Positions 1 through 7,045 of a stretch of 24,083 bases of DNA are shown piece by piece. Position 1 is the first letter of the stretch. Every line of letters starts with the position of its first letter. The stretch is from an uncultured Eggerthella sp. (GTDB lineage Bacteria > Actinomycetota > Coriobacteriia > Coriobacteriales > Eggerthellaceae). The notes under the pieces were generated by a model. That model ran no database searches. It saw nothing but the letters and a program-made list of their open reading frames with translations, and was not told the DNA's origin. The position numbers and the translations under genes are program-made. The stretch lies in contig USPD01000018.1 in NCBI GenBank assembly GCA_900556585.1, positions 1-24,083 on the forward strand, written 5' to 3'.

Positions 1-198
1 CACACTATCAATTTGCTGAGCCACAAAATTTGGTTCGACAGACAAAACACCTTGAACACCTTGCGTATTCTGTGCCGTCAAAGCGGTAATGGCCGTTTCA
101 GCATATACTCCCAATGCGGTCATAGTTTTAATATCCGCCTGGATTCCCGCTCCCCCGCTTGAATCGGATCCAGCAATACTAAGCGCACAAGATATCAT
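1..198 (-). CDS. thiD: Hydroxymethylpyrimidine/phosphomethylpyrimidine kinase, N-terminal part
   Basis: The first 66 codons of a ThiD-type kinase are visible; the rest runs off the left edge. ThiD phosphorylates HMP and HMP-P to HMP-PP, the pyrimidine half of thiamine. Translation of the minus strand gives MISCALSIAGSDSSGGAGIQ and then ADIKTMTALGVYAETAITAL, the hallmark N-terminus of the family: the SIAGSDSSGGAG loop, the QADIKT motif, then a TALTAQNT stretch. I chose the ATG at 198. An AGGAAG ribosome site lies about 11 bases upstream, and the nearer upstream ATG at 203 meets a stop at once. It starts 39 bp after thiC ends, on the same strand, so it is probably co-transcribed with thiC under the TPP riboswitch. 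It could be a fusion, such as ThiD-ThiE, beyond the edge; this cannot be judged here. Confidence 0.9.
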   Translation of the reverse strand, partial: MISCALSIAGSDSSGGAGIQADIKTMTALGVYAETAITALTAQNTQGVQGVLSVEPNFVAQQIDSV

Positions 199-237
199 TG
201 CATGACTCGCTTCCTATTACGATTCTGCTTAAGTGTC

Positions 238-1587
238 TTAATTTTTCTTATCACTCTTATCGGTTTCACTATGCTGCGAAGATTCACCTAGCTCATCACC
301 CAGGTCAATTACCAAACCATCCATAATGGTATTTACCGTGCGAACCGCACACATCTTGCCACACATAGTACACGTTCCTTCATTAGAAGGTGGAGCGCTT
401 TCGAAATACTTTCGTGGCTTAACAGGATCTAACGCAAGAGAGAACATCTCTTCCCAATCAACACGTCTACGGGCATCGCTCATTCGATTATCTACATCTC
501 GCGCATGTGGAATTCCCTTAGCAATATCTGCTGCATGGGCTGCAATTTTAGTCGCAACTAAACCCTCACGTACATCGTTCGCATCGGGCAGGCGCAAATG
601 CTCAGCAGGAGTAACGTAGCACAAAAAGTCAGCACCACTTGAAGCTGCAACTGCTCCACCAATCGCGGCAGTAATATGGTCATACCCTGGTGCAATATCA
701 GTAACCAACGGGCCTAAAACATAAAAAGGCGCATTATGGCATAGGCGCTTTTCTAGCTTCATATTTGCCGCAATTTCATCAAGAGCCATATGGCCTGGAC
801 CCTCTACCATAACCTGAACACCAGCATCCCAAGCTCGTTTAGTAAGCTTGCCTATTTCTATTAATTCAGCAATTTGGCCAGCATCGCTTGCGTCATACGT
901 ACATCCCGGTCTCATAGCGTCACCAATACTGATGGTGACATCGTATTCATGAAGGATTTCTAGTACTTCGTCATAATATTCATAGAAAGGATTTTCGTTT
1001 CCCGTTGCTTCCATCCACGCAAAAATCAGCGATCCACCTCGAGAAACAATGTTCATCAAGCGGCCAGTTTCCTTAAACGATTCAATCACTCGGCGATTCA
1101 TACCGGCGTGAACTGTTACAAAATCAACACCATCCTCAGCATGCGCACGAATAACATCCAAAAAATCTTGAGCCTTGATGCCAATCAGAGGCTTTTCCAG
1201 GTACCCAATTGCGTCATACATTGGAACGGTACCAATCATTGCAGATGACATAGAAAGTAATTTACGACGAAACTCGCGCGTTTTTCCATGATTACTAAGA
1301 TCCATAATGCCTTCAGCGCCAAGCTCTAAAGCAATGCGAGCTTTTTCGAGTTCCATCTCTTCATCCATAAGATCACCCGAAATGCCCAAATTAACATTTA
1401 CTTTAGTACGAAGACCCGACCCAACACCTTCCGGATCAAGATTGGTATGATTGATATTCGCAGGAATTGCAATACAACCTGCCGCAACGCCAGAACGTAT
1501 TTCTTCAGCACTACAATATTCCTTGGCAGCAACCGCCTTCATTTCTGGCGTAATAATACCGGCACGCGCCGCATCGATCTGCGTCAT
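238..1587 (-). CDS. thiC: Phosphomethylpyrimidine synthase ThiC
   Basis: ThiC is a radical SAM enzyme that rearranges aminoimidazole ribotide into HMP-P, the committed pyrimidine step of thiamine synthesis. The protein is 449 aa, matching the short form common in anaerobes. Family motifs include IPANINHTNLDPEGVGSGL near the N-terminus, the EGIMDLSNHG and VPMYDAIGY segments, MRPGC, VEGPGHM and DIAPGYDHIT. The C-terminal iron-sulfur motif CTMCGKMC has cysteines at about 406, 409 and 413. The open frame can be read from an ATG at 1614, but those nine extra codons lie inside a TPP aptamer. The ATG at 1587 (MTQIDAARAG) follows an AGGGAG ribosome site four bases away and is the better start. It is followed by thiD after 39 bp. 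The last 20 or so residues are charged and poorly conserved. Confidence 0.95.
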   Translation of the reverse strand: MTQIDAARAGIITPEMKAVAAKEYCSAEEIRSGVAAGCIAIPANINHTNLDPEGVGSGLRTKVNVNLGISGDLMDEEMELEKARIALELGAEGIMDLSNHGKTREFRRKLLSMSSAMIGTVPMYDAIGYLEKPLIGIKAQDFLDVIRAHAEDGVDFVTVHAGMNRRVIESFKETGRLMNIVSRGGSLIFAWMEATGNENPFYEYYDEVLEILHEYDVTISIGDAMRPGCTYDASDAGQIAELIEIGKLTKRAWDAGVQVMVEGPGHMALDEIAANMKLEKRLCHNAPFYVLGPLVTDIAPGYDHITAAIGGAVAASSGADFLCYVTPAEHLRLPDANDVREGLVATKIAAHAADIAKGIPHARDVDNRMSDARRRVDWEEMFSLALDPVKPRKYFESAPPSNEGTCTMCGKMCAVRTVNTIMDGLVIDLGDELGESSQHSETDKSDKKN

Positions 1588-1690
1588 GATTCTCCCTTCG
1601 CTGGCATTATCCATATCAGGTTCTAAGGGTCGAAGCTTCGCTTCCTCTCAGCAAGGTCAATCCCAGTCAACCAAGCTCCCCTTTTGCAAG
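1588..1690 (-). promoter_or_regulatory. TPP riboswitch (THI box) controlling thiC
   Basis: Read on the minus strand, the leader holds the conserved THI-box blocks in order. An AAGGGGAGC block opens the aptamer. It is followed by a variable P3 hairpin, the CTGAGAG core, then GACCCTTAGAACCTGATATGG, and finally ATAATGCCAGCGAAGGGA. The P2 stem can form between AAGGG and CCCTT. The aptamer ends at about 1591, and its last bases (AGGGAG) are also the Shine-Dalgarno sequence of thiC. Control is therefore probably translational, with TPP binding hiding the ribosome site. I see no separate expression platform or U-rich terminator between aptamer and gene. Outer limits are approximate to within a few bases. 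Confidence 0.92.
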
Positions 1691-1718
1691 CTATATAAAT
1701 TACTTTATGTGAAGTCCA
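1690..1718 (-). promoter_or_regulatory. Possible thiC promoter
   Basis: On the minus strand a TGGACT hexamer (1718-1713) is followed after 17 bases by TATAGC (1695-1690). Transcription would begin within a few bases of the riboswitch 5' end, as expected. An overlapping TATATA at 1697-1692 gives a better -10 but only 15 bases of spacing. The -35 match is weak, so this is a guess supported mainly by its position. Confidence 0.35.
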
Positions 1719-1786
1719 TTGTAATGCCCACAGAATGCACGCCTATACTCATTTCGTAAACGTACTCACAATCTAGACAGAGGAAA

Positions 1787-1888
1787 TTTATTTTTATTCT
1801 GTTTGATTATTTACCCGCCTGAATTTGTATTTTGCTTGATTCTTATTCCATCAGAATTCTTATTCTGCTTTTATTTCTATTCTGTTTG
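1787..1888. repeat. Spaced 19-bp direct repeat between thiN and thiC
   Basis: A 19-bp AT-rich word occurs at 1787-1805 and again at 1870-1888 with one mismatch (plus-strand form TTTATTTYTATTCTGTTTG). Related fragments (TTATTCTGCTTTTA, CAGAATTCTTATTCTG) lie between, giving this stretch a degenerate repeated look. The right copy overlaps the last codons of thiN, so it may mark a small duplication. A 6-bp A/T-rich inverted repeat (CAGAAT/ATTCTG, about 1852-1867) has no U tract after it on the minus strand. I therefore do not call a thiN terminator. Confidence 0.5.
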
Positions 1889-2557
1889 AGACAATTGATC
1901 GTAATAGGCGCGTTCTATTTCTTTTAATGGAAACGTTACCCAAAGAGAACCTTCTTGAACACTAATGCGAGCCGCATTACCTTTAAGTTCGTTTGAAATA
2001 CCCCATACCGCACGATTAGTGCAAGTAGCACCATCGAGGCTCCATTCAAGACCAGTTTCCGTTACCCCTCGAACAACATCACTATGACAAAGAACCGAAC
2101 AAGTGCCCATTGCGCCTTCATAAAAAGAAAGCGAAGAAAAAACTCCCGGACCTATAAGGGGTGCTATTGCCTCGTCTTCTTCAATTCCCCAAATACAGTT
2201 GCCTTGCGCCGCCGCCTGAATAAGAAGCTGCATGTTCCCAATAGTGTGATCAAGCCGTCCCGTAAACGCATTGCATACAACAAGCTCGTCATATCCCGCC
2301 TCAATAGCGTGGTGAATGGCAAGATCCATATCAGTAAAATCCTTGTAGGTATCGTATTCATATACCTCTGGATGGTTTGGAACGCTCCCTAAAGAATCAA
2401 AATCGCCGAACACCGCATCAGGAACAAGATTTCGTTTTACCAGTTCACGATACCCTCCATCAACAGCATAAAGAGCGTCGAAGGATTGTGTGCCTAATAT
2501 ATAATCGAGCCCCTCACATTCGGAGGGCGCCGCACCAACCAATAAGCAGCGTTTCAT
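1877..2557 (-). CDS. thiN: Thiamine pyrophosphokinase (ThiN/TPK family)
   Basis: The enzyme transfers pyrophosphate from ATP to thiamine, giving TPP, and so serves salvage of free thiamine. The 226-aa protein has the expected blocks: AVDGGYRELVKRNLVPDAVFGDFDSLGS-type sequence at about 31-58, with the catalytic aspartates of DGG and GDFDS; KDFTDMDLAI at about 72-81; and GRLDHTIGN at 100-108. A C-terminal thiamine-binding beta domain follows. The frame can extend nine codons upstream to an ATG at 2584. Those codons contain a clean AAGGAAGAG ribosome site placed correctly for the ATG at 2557, so I start there (MKRCLLVGA). It lies upstream of the riboswitch and thiC and is divergent from rnpB. 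I found no convincing promoter for it in 2558-2734. Confidence 0.9.
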   Translation of the reverse strand: MKRCLLVGAAPSECEGLDYILGTQSFDALYAVDGGYRELVKRNLVPDAVFGDFDSLGSVPNHPEVYEYDTYKDFTDMDLAIHHAIEAGYDELVVCNAFTGRLDHTIGNMQLLIQAAAQGNCIWGIEEDEAIAPLIGPGVFSSLSFYEGAMGTCSVLCHSDVVRGVTETGLEWSLDGATCTNRAVWGISNELKGNAARISVQEGSLWVTFPLKEIERAYYDQLSQTE

Positions 2558-2717
2558 ATGCTTCTCTTCCTTAATACTTTCCAACGCATTTCAAACCATA
2601 AAAGCAATATATTTCAGCAGGGTTAATATAGTTGCTCAATACGCTATTCCTGTAATATTAGCTTATTTAGCTCTCCGCAACGTCTAACACGAAACAACAC
2701 CATATTGATTTTAGGTC

Positions 2718-2726
2718 TGCTACAAT
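2718..2726 (+). promoter_or_regulatory. Extended -10 promoter of rnpB
   Basis: TGCTACAAT is an extended -10 element (TGN followed by TACAAT). It lies 8 bases before the inferred RNase P RNA 5' end, the right distance for a transcription start. No good -35 hexamer is seen 16-18 bases upstream, which is tolerated by extended -10 promoters. Confidence 0.6.
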
Positions 2727-2734
2727 AGCAACCC

Positions 2735-3076
2735 AGAGTGGGTCGGGCAACCGCGTGCATTGCATGAGGAAAGTCCGGGCTTCAAAAGGCAAGATGCCAG
2801 CTAACGGCTGGGCGGGGCGACCCGACGGATTAGTGCCACAGAAAAGAAAACTCTCTTTAGTTAATGCTGAAGAGAAAAGCTGAAACGGTGCGGTAAAAGC
2901 GCACCAGTATGCTGGTAACAGCATAGCTTGGTAAACCCCATCTGGAGCAAGCGCAAATAGGAACGCTCTACGGCCGCCTTTCCGTGCGTTCGGGTTGCGT
3001 GCTTGAGTTACGCGGTGACGCGTAATCGAGATAAATGGTTGCCGATTACAGAACCCGGCTTATAGACCCACTCTCA
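2735..3076 (+). ncRNA. rnpB: RNase P RNA (catalytic RNA, A type)
   Basis: This RNA is the catalytic subunit that trims the 5' leader of pre-tRNAs. Universally conserved segments appear in order: GAGGAAAGTCCGGGC near 2766; the ACAGAA block near 2837; AAACGGTGCGGTAAAAGCGC near 2882; GGTAACAGCATAGCTTGGTA and AAACCCC near 2914-2940; GGAGCAAGCGCAAATAGG near 2943; a GGGTT loop near 2992 that should pair with tRNA CCA; and ACAGAACCCGGCTTATAG near 3048. The ends were set by P1 pairing: AGAGTGGGTC at 2735-2744 pairs with GACCCACTCT at 3065-3074. The length of about 340 nt is normal. It converges on divIVA and diverges from thiN. Confidence 0.96.
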
Positions 3077-3106
3077 TTTACATCGAAGTTAGTTTGACCT
3101 ATAAGC

Positions 3107-3162
3107 CTGGTTTTGCAAACCTGATTTAGGAAACTTGATCTTGAAAACTGGTTTTGCAAACC
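3107..3162. repeat. Tandem 13-14 bp repeats in the rnpB trailer
   Basis: The exact 15-mer CTGGTTTTGCAAACC occurs at 3107-3121 and 3148-3162. Two degenerate units lie between them (TTTAGGAAACTTGA and TCTTGAAAACTGG), giving a run of about four units with a 13-14 bp period. Each unit keeps the pattern TTTxGxAAAC. The best copies are near-palindromes around TTTGCAAA. The run sits between the mature RNase P RNA 3' end and its terminator, so it should be transcribed as a trailer. Confidence 0.75.
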
Positions 3163-3171
3163 AATCCGCCA

Positions 3172-3203
3172 AAAACAAAAGGCAGCTCACAAGGCTGCCT
3201 TTT
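3172..3203. terminator. Bidirectional intrinsic terminator between rnpB and divIVA
   Basis: GGCAGC at 3181-3186 pairs with GCTGCC at 3194-3199 across a 7-base loop, flanked by AAAA and TTTT that extend the stem. On the plus strand the hairpin ends in TTTT for rnpB. On the minus strand it is followed by TTTTGTTTTT, a stronger U tract, for the divIVA end of the dcw transcript. It lies 31 bp past the divIVA stop. Confidence 0.88.
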
Positions 3204-3233
3204 GATGTTCTATGTAAGACATCTAATAAAAAC

Positions 3234-4046
3234 TTAGTCTACATCGTCAAACGCAAACGAATCGTCCGCATCTCCGTAACCCGAAAAGTCCTTAGAAGCT
3301 GCAGAAGGCTTTGGCGTAGCAGGTGCGCTCACTACAGGAGTTACGGTAGGAGTAGTATAAGTTGCTACTGGAGAACCAGGTTCCCACTTAGGTGCAGACT
3401 TAGGAGCTTTTACATCTGCTGATTCTTTCTTTTTGTCATCTACCTTAGGAGTTTCAAGCAATTCAGCTGGAAGTTCAATACCTGCTGTTACTTCACCGCC
3501 AATTTCAGAAAGACGCTGAGTAGCAGATCCGATAAATTCTTTTAGCATATCCTGATACTGTTCGCGTACCTGTTCACGGCTTGCAGAAAGTTCATTGATG
3601 TGATCAATAACGCGTTGCTTTTCAGCATTAGCTTTATCAAGAATACGCTTGCCTTCTTCTTCAGCATTAATGCGTGTTTGCTCCGCCTCAGCTTTTGCCT
3701 TAGAAATAATTTCGTCAGCAGTACGCTGAGCAACAATTAAAGCCTGTGCAATAGCACTATCATCGCTCTTGCGTTCACTCAAACGAGCTTCAAGCTCGGC
3801 AATTTTGGCATCTTTTTCAGCGAGCTCTTCATGACTTACTACATCAATCTCAGGCTGAGAAATTACTTCAGTACGAGCGGCAGAAGCTGCTTCGCTTGCC
3901 TGAGAACGCAAATGTGCAATTTCATCATTCAAATCATCAATTTCAGAAGCAACACGCTCTAAAAATACATCTACTTCATCAACGTCATAACCACGACGCT
4001 CGATCTTAAAGCTTTGATTCTGGATGTCAGCGGAAGTGATCGCCAT
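3234..4046 (-). CDS. divIVA: DivIVA-family coiled-coil polar/septal protein
   Basis: DivIVA proteins bind curved membrane at septa and poles and recruit growth or division partners. The 270-aa sequence begins with the conserved membrane-binding domain: FKIERRGYDVDEVDVFLERV at about 13-32. It is followed by heptad-rich coiled coil at about 34-90 and again at about 100-185 (AKAEAEQTRINAEEEGKRIL region). The last 80 or so residues are a low-complexity Pro/Ala/Thr/Ser tail ending in an acidic patch (DADDSFAFDDVD). A good AGGGG ribosome site lies 8 bases before the ATG. It is the last gene of the cluster, 84 bp after yggT and just before the shared terminator. Partners of this homologue cannot be read from the sequence. 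Confidence 0.95.
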   Translation of the reverse strand: MAITSADIQNQSFKIERRGYDVDEVDVFLERVASEIDDLNDEIAHLRSQASEAASAARTEVISQPEIDVVSHEELAEKDAKIAELEARLSERKSDDSAIAQALIVAQRTADEIISKAKAEAEQTRINAEEEGKRILDKANAEKQRVIDHINELSASREQVREQYQDMLKEFIGSATQRLSEIGGEVTAGIELPAELLETPKVDDKKKESADVKAPKSAPKWEPGSPVATYTTPTVTPVVSAPATPKPSAASKDFSGYGDADDSFAFDDVD

Positions 4047-4076
4047 GAAATACCCCTAACGTAGTTCTATTTGCTC

Positions 4077-4099
4077 TGAGCTGCTTTAATGATAGCTCA
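4077..4099. repeat. 6-bp inverted repeat upstream of divIVA
   Basis: TGAGCT and AGCTCA form a perfect inverted repeat separated by 11 bases, in the 84-bp gap between yggT and divIVA. No U tract follows on the minus strand, so it is not a terminator. It could be a protein site or a weak leader hairpin of divIVA. No convincing sigma-70 promoter was seen next to it. Confidence 0.35.
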
Positions 4100-4130
4100 A
4101 TTTTACCTTGTTTATCCCCAGTACCTATCA

Positions 4131-4385
4131 TTACAGTATTGCAACGATAAATCTTACTCCGAACTGTAGCACAAGCAATGCAAGTATTGGGCTAATGTCA
4201 ATCATTCCTCCAATTGGTGGAATGAACCGTCTAAAAATATTCAAATAAGGATCACAAATCTTTCCAAGCACATTGCGCAAATCACCAATAATGCCCGAAT
4301 TCGATGGGATCCACGACATCATTACATAGACAAAAATTACCAAGCTGTATGTATCAGCGAGAGTAACAAGAAGATACGAAATCAT
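4131..4385 (-). CDS. YggT-family (YlmG-like) small membrane protein
   Basis: An 84-aa protein with two hydrophobic segments: about residues 3-25 (LLVTLADTYSLVIFVYVMMSW) and about 62-84 (DISPILALLVLQFGVRFIVAIL). Between them is the family signature CDPYLNIFRRFIPPIGGMID. YggT/YlmG proteins commonly sit next to sepF and divIVA in Gram-positives and are linked to division or envelope organisation, but their biochemical role is not established. The length is normal for a single-repeat member. It starts 36 bp after sepF and is probably in the same transcript. Confidence 0.9.
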   Translation of the reverse strand: MISYLLVTLADTYSLVIFVYVMMSWIPSNSGIIGDLRNVLGKICDPYLNIFRRFIPPIGGMIDISPILALLVLQFGVRFIVAIL

Positions 4386-4421
4386 AGATACTTAATCCTT
4401 TGCTGCCCTTGTACCTAATGT

Positions 4422-5327
4422 CTATAAAATGCCTTGCTTCTGAAGGCGATGCTTTTCTTCTAGCGAAAGTTCCCTGCCCTGCACAATGACAAACGTTTTT
4501 TGCGCAATACAATCCACGTGAGCATCAAGAGCAGACGCAACACCGAAAGAAAAATCAAGCACGCGCTTTGACAATGCCGCATCAGTAGAGCGCAATGACA
4601 AAACAACAATATTGCCTAATTTTACCGAACGCGCCACGGAAGCTACGTCATCGTACTTCACAGGTTGCAAAAGCGTTATCTCACGAGAATAGCTTGTTGA
4701 GCCTGTTGACTGTGTATCAGATGTAGTAGAGTAGGCATTCGATGTGCTATCAGAACCTGCTGAAGGTGTAAACAAAGAATCAAGTCCTGCCGAATGCGAT
4801 GATGCAGAAACGGAACTTTGATTTGCGTGTTCTTTATAAGGAGACACGAAATCAGTATAAGAAGTTGCCGGAACATCGTACTGTTCTGATTCCGCAGAAG
4901 CATCTGAACCATAAGACACCGAAGGCATTGCAGTGGTAGCCTCTTGTCTCGTTGGAGTCGAAGCGCTGCGAGAAGACGCAAAAGAGGTAGTTGCGGCCGC
5001 CGTAGAAACACCATAGGCGCTTGTTGTTGCACGAATATCTTCCGAACTCACCAAATGAGGCGAGGTTGAATACGAAGAAGTTCGCGAAGGACGAGGCGCC
5101 GTAGTACGAGTAGTATATTCTAGACGATCATACGGATCCGCCTGGGTTGATGAAGCATACGCATCTTCTTGACCATATGGATCAGCATCATCATAGCCAT
5201 AATCATCATATTCGTCATAATATGCGTCTTCATCGTAACTGCGCTGTTTTGAGCCGCCAAACCCAAACCGATCTTTAATATCTCCGATAATGTTGCTCGG
5301 AGAAACGGAGGGGCGTGGAAAATCCAT
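4422..5327 (-). CDS. sepF: SepF, FtsZ membrane anchor, with a very long disordered linker
   Basis: SepF ties FtsZ filaments to the membrane, which is essential where FtsA is absent, as in this cluster. The folded SepF core is at about 214-286 (ITLLQPVKYDDVASVARSVK through LDFSFGVASALDAHVDCIAQ). An N-terminal helix (NIIGDIKDRFGF, about 12-23) could be the membrane-binding amphipathic segment. Between them is a linker of about 190 residues, so the protein is 301 aa, where family members are usually 150-220. Linker residues 31-57 contain 12 Asp/Glu and 8 Tyr; the remainder is Ser/Thr/Ala-rich. A short extra C-terminal helix (SLEEKHRLQKQGIL) follows the core. The ATG is preceded by AAGGG at a usual distance. 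It lies 37 bp after yggS. Confidence 0.92.
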   Translation of the reverse strand: MDFPRPSVSPSNIIGDIKDRFGFGGSKQRSYDEDAYYDEYDDYGYDDADPYGQEDAYASSTQADPYDRLEYTTRTTAPRPSRTSSYSTSPHLVSSEDIRATTSAYGVSTAAATTSFASSRSASTPTRQEATTAMPSVSYGSDASAESEQYDVPATSYTDFVSPYKEHANQSSVSASSHSAGLDSLFTPSAGSDSTSNAYSTTSDTQSTGSTSYSREITLLQPVKYDDVASVARSVKLGNIVVLSLRSTDAALSKRVLDFSFGVASALDAHVDCIAQKTFVIVQGRELSLEEKHRLQKQGIL

Positions 5328-5364
5328 GTTTCAATACCCTTCTGATTCGTTATTTAATCTATTA

Positions 5365-6060
5365 TCACGCTTCAAAGTCATCGCTAAAAATTGCTCGACC
5401 AATCCTTACAATAGTAGTGCCAAAACCAACAGCCTCACGCCAATCTTCTGTCATTCCCATAGAAAGAGCAGACAAATGGTATGCCAAACCTTCTTTTTGT
5501 ATTTTTTCTTGTAACTGCTGGTTAAGCTGGCTTAATCCGGAAAATGTCTTATTAATTGCATCCAAATCTCCTTGAGGAGCCATAGTCATCAAGCCCTCTA
5601 TTGAAATGTTTTCTAGCCCCTGAGCACGCTCAAGAACTCCAGCAACATCATCAGGCGCAAACCCGCTTTTGCTTTCTTCTCCAGAAACATTTACCTCCAG
5701 CAATAAACGCTGGCATTTTCCTAAAGATTTTGCTACTGCGTCAATTTTTGCAAGGTGAGATTCTTTACATACCGAATGAATTAAAGTTGCCGCAGAAACA
5801 ATATCCCCAATGCGCCTTGATTGAATATTACCGATAAAATGCCATTCAACATTTGGAAATGCTTCATGCTTGCGCAAAAGCTCATCAGGGCGATTTTCTC
5901 CAAAAGCCCGCGCTCCCGCCTGGATAGCAAGCTCCACCTGATCTATGTCTACGGTTTTGGAAACCGCCAAAAGTAAAACATCTTCAGGATTTCTTCTCGC
6001 TTTTTTGCATTCCTTATCAAGCTCAGCACGAATATGCTGATAACGTGTCGCAGTGCTCAT
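5365..6060 (-). CDS. yggS: YggS-family PLP homeostasis protein (PLPBP)
   Basis: This family binds pyridoxal 5'-phosphate without a known catalytic reaction and helps keep PLP and amino-acid pools balanced. The 231-aa protein has the single-domain alanine-racemase-like barrel. It shows LLAVSKT with the PLP lysine at about residue 35, FGENRPDELLRKH, VEWHFIGNIQSRR, and the phosphate-binding end LSMGMTEDWREAV...VRIGRAIF. It is commonly encoded between pgeF and sepF in Actinomycetota, as here. The ATG has a GGGAGAGGA ribosome site. The 114-bp gap before it is one of the larger ones in the cluster, but I saw no convincing promoter there. Confidence 0.93.
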   Translation of the reverse strand: MSTATRYQHIRAELDKECKKARRNPEDVLLLAVSKTVDIDQVELAIQAGARAFGENRPDELLRKHEAFPNVEWHFIGNIQSRRIGDIVSAATLIHSVCKESHLAKIDAVAKSLGKCQRLLLEVNVSGEESKSGFAPDDVAGVLERAQGLENISIEGLMTMAPQGDLDAINKTFSGLSQLNQQLQEKIQKEGLAYHLSALSMGMTEDWREAVGFGTTIVRIGRAIFSDDFEA

Positions 6061-6086
6061 GCCGTCCTCTCCCTTAAAAAGCTATC

Positions 6087-6160
6087 TAATCGTAAAAACA
6101 CACTTTACTGCTTCGATCATAGCGCCAAAACAAGCATGATATCTTATTTTTATACGATTA
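6087..6160. repeat. Inverted repeat in the pgeF-yggS gap
   Basis: TAATCGTAAAAA (6087-6098) and TTTTTATACGATTA (6147-6160) are complementary apart from a two-base insertion, with about 48 bases between them. Seven outer base pairs (TAATCGT/ACGATTA) are exact. Most of the 114-bp gap lies within it. It may be a weak structure in the transcript or chance in AT-rich DNA. Confidence 0.3.
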
Positions 6161-6174
6161 CTACCTAGATTGTT

Positions 6175-7002
6175 TCAAGCACGATATGCAAATGCCCCAT
6201 GACGCCCAGCAATGCCACCCTGCGCTCTGTATGAAAAAAACTCATCATTATTACAAACCGTACATAAACCAAGATCGCAGATTCTTTCAGAGTCAATTCC
6301 CGCCCGCGTCAATTGAGTAATAAGCGCTTGAGATAAATCAATGTGACGATACCCAGCGTCACACGACGAGCCAAACTTCTCCACAAATGAATTATGCAAT
6401 TCTTCGCTTGTTTCAAAGCATTCTCGACGAATATGAGGACCAATATAAACGTTGTATTTTCGTTGCGCTTCGCTGCCGCACTCCGGTTGGTCAAGCTGCG
6501 CCATACGAAGAGTCGCCTTAACTGAAATGGTATTCATAACGCCACGCCAGCCAGCATGCACAACAGCAAACTGTCCTGAGGGAGAAACGATAATTACGGG
6601 AACGCAATCCGCATAACATAGCATTGCCGCAGCTTGGACATCTTTCAAAATTAAACCATCAGCCCCTTCATTGGCGTGTTTGCGAAACATTTCCAACTCC
6701 GCTTCATCAGAAAGAACTAAAACCGTGTCCCCATGAACCTGATTAGGAACAACAAGAGGAGTATCGGGCGTTGCAAATGCTTCCAAGACGCGACGACGAT
6801 TTTCAAAAACGGCATCCAAGCTGTCGTCCACATGACTACCTAAATTAAGCGAAGCATAAGGGCCATCACTAACACCAAAACCACGACAGGTAAACGCAAT
6901 ACGAATACCCATGGCTTCATACAAGGCAACATCGGAATATGCCTCTATAGACGCAAAACGACCCTTGGCAAGCTTCGGATAAGGAAGAGCAAGGGCCGTC
7001 AT
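6175..7002 (-). CDS. pgeF: Polyphenol oxidase/purine nucleoside phosphorylase family protein (YfiH/PgeF)
   Basis: Members of this Cu-oxidase_4 (laccase-domain) family have been shown to act on purine nucleosides. The E. coli protein also removes L-Ser wrongly put into the peptidoglycan precursor, which fits a place in a wall cluster. The 275-aa protein has the zinc ligands: His in PNQVHG at about 90, Cys in YADCVPV at about 133, and His in VVHAGWRG at about 149. The N-terminal FTCRGFGVSDGPYASLNLG block and the C-terminal CTVCNNDEFFSYRA block are also typical. The start ATG has a modest AAGAGA ribosome site. It begins 43 bp after ftsZ ends. Confidence 0.92.
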   Translation of the reverse strand: MTALALPYPKLAKGRFASIEAYSDVALYEAMGIRIAFTCRGFGVSDGPYASLNLGSHVDDSLDAVFENRRRVLEAFATPDTPLVVPNQVHGDTVLVLSDEAELEMFRKHANEGADGLILKDVQAAAMLCYADCVPVIIVSPSGQFAVVHAGWRGVMNTISVKATLRMAQLDQPECGSEAQRKYNVYIGPHIRRECFETSEELHNSFVEKFGSSCDAGYRHIDLSQALITQLTRAGIDSERICDLGLCTVCNNDEFFSYRAQGGIAGRHGAFAYRA

Positions 7003-7045
7003 AATAATCTCTTTACGTACCAGCGTTTCCGAAATAACTACAAAC

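Noticed and set aside
1588..1614. N-terminal extension of ThiC from the ATG at 1614
   Set aside because: These codons lie in the conserved 3' half of the TPP aptamer, and the AGGGAG ribosome site serves the ATG at 1587.
2667..2924. An 85-codon minus-strand open frame
   Set aside because: It lies across the RNase P RNA gene and its promoter; the conserved rnpB segments explain the sequence.
4077..4099. Terminator between yggT and divIVA
   Set aside because: The inverted repeat has only six base pairs and no U tract on the minus strand.
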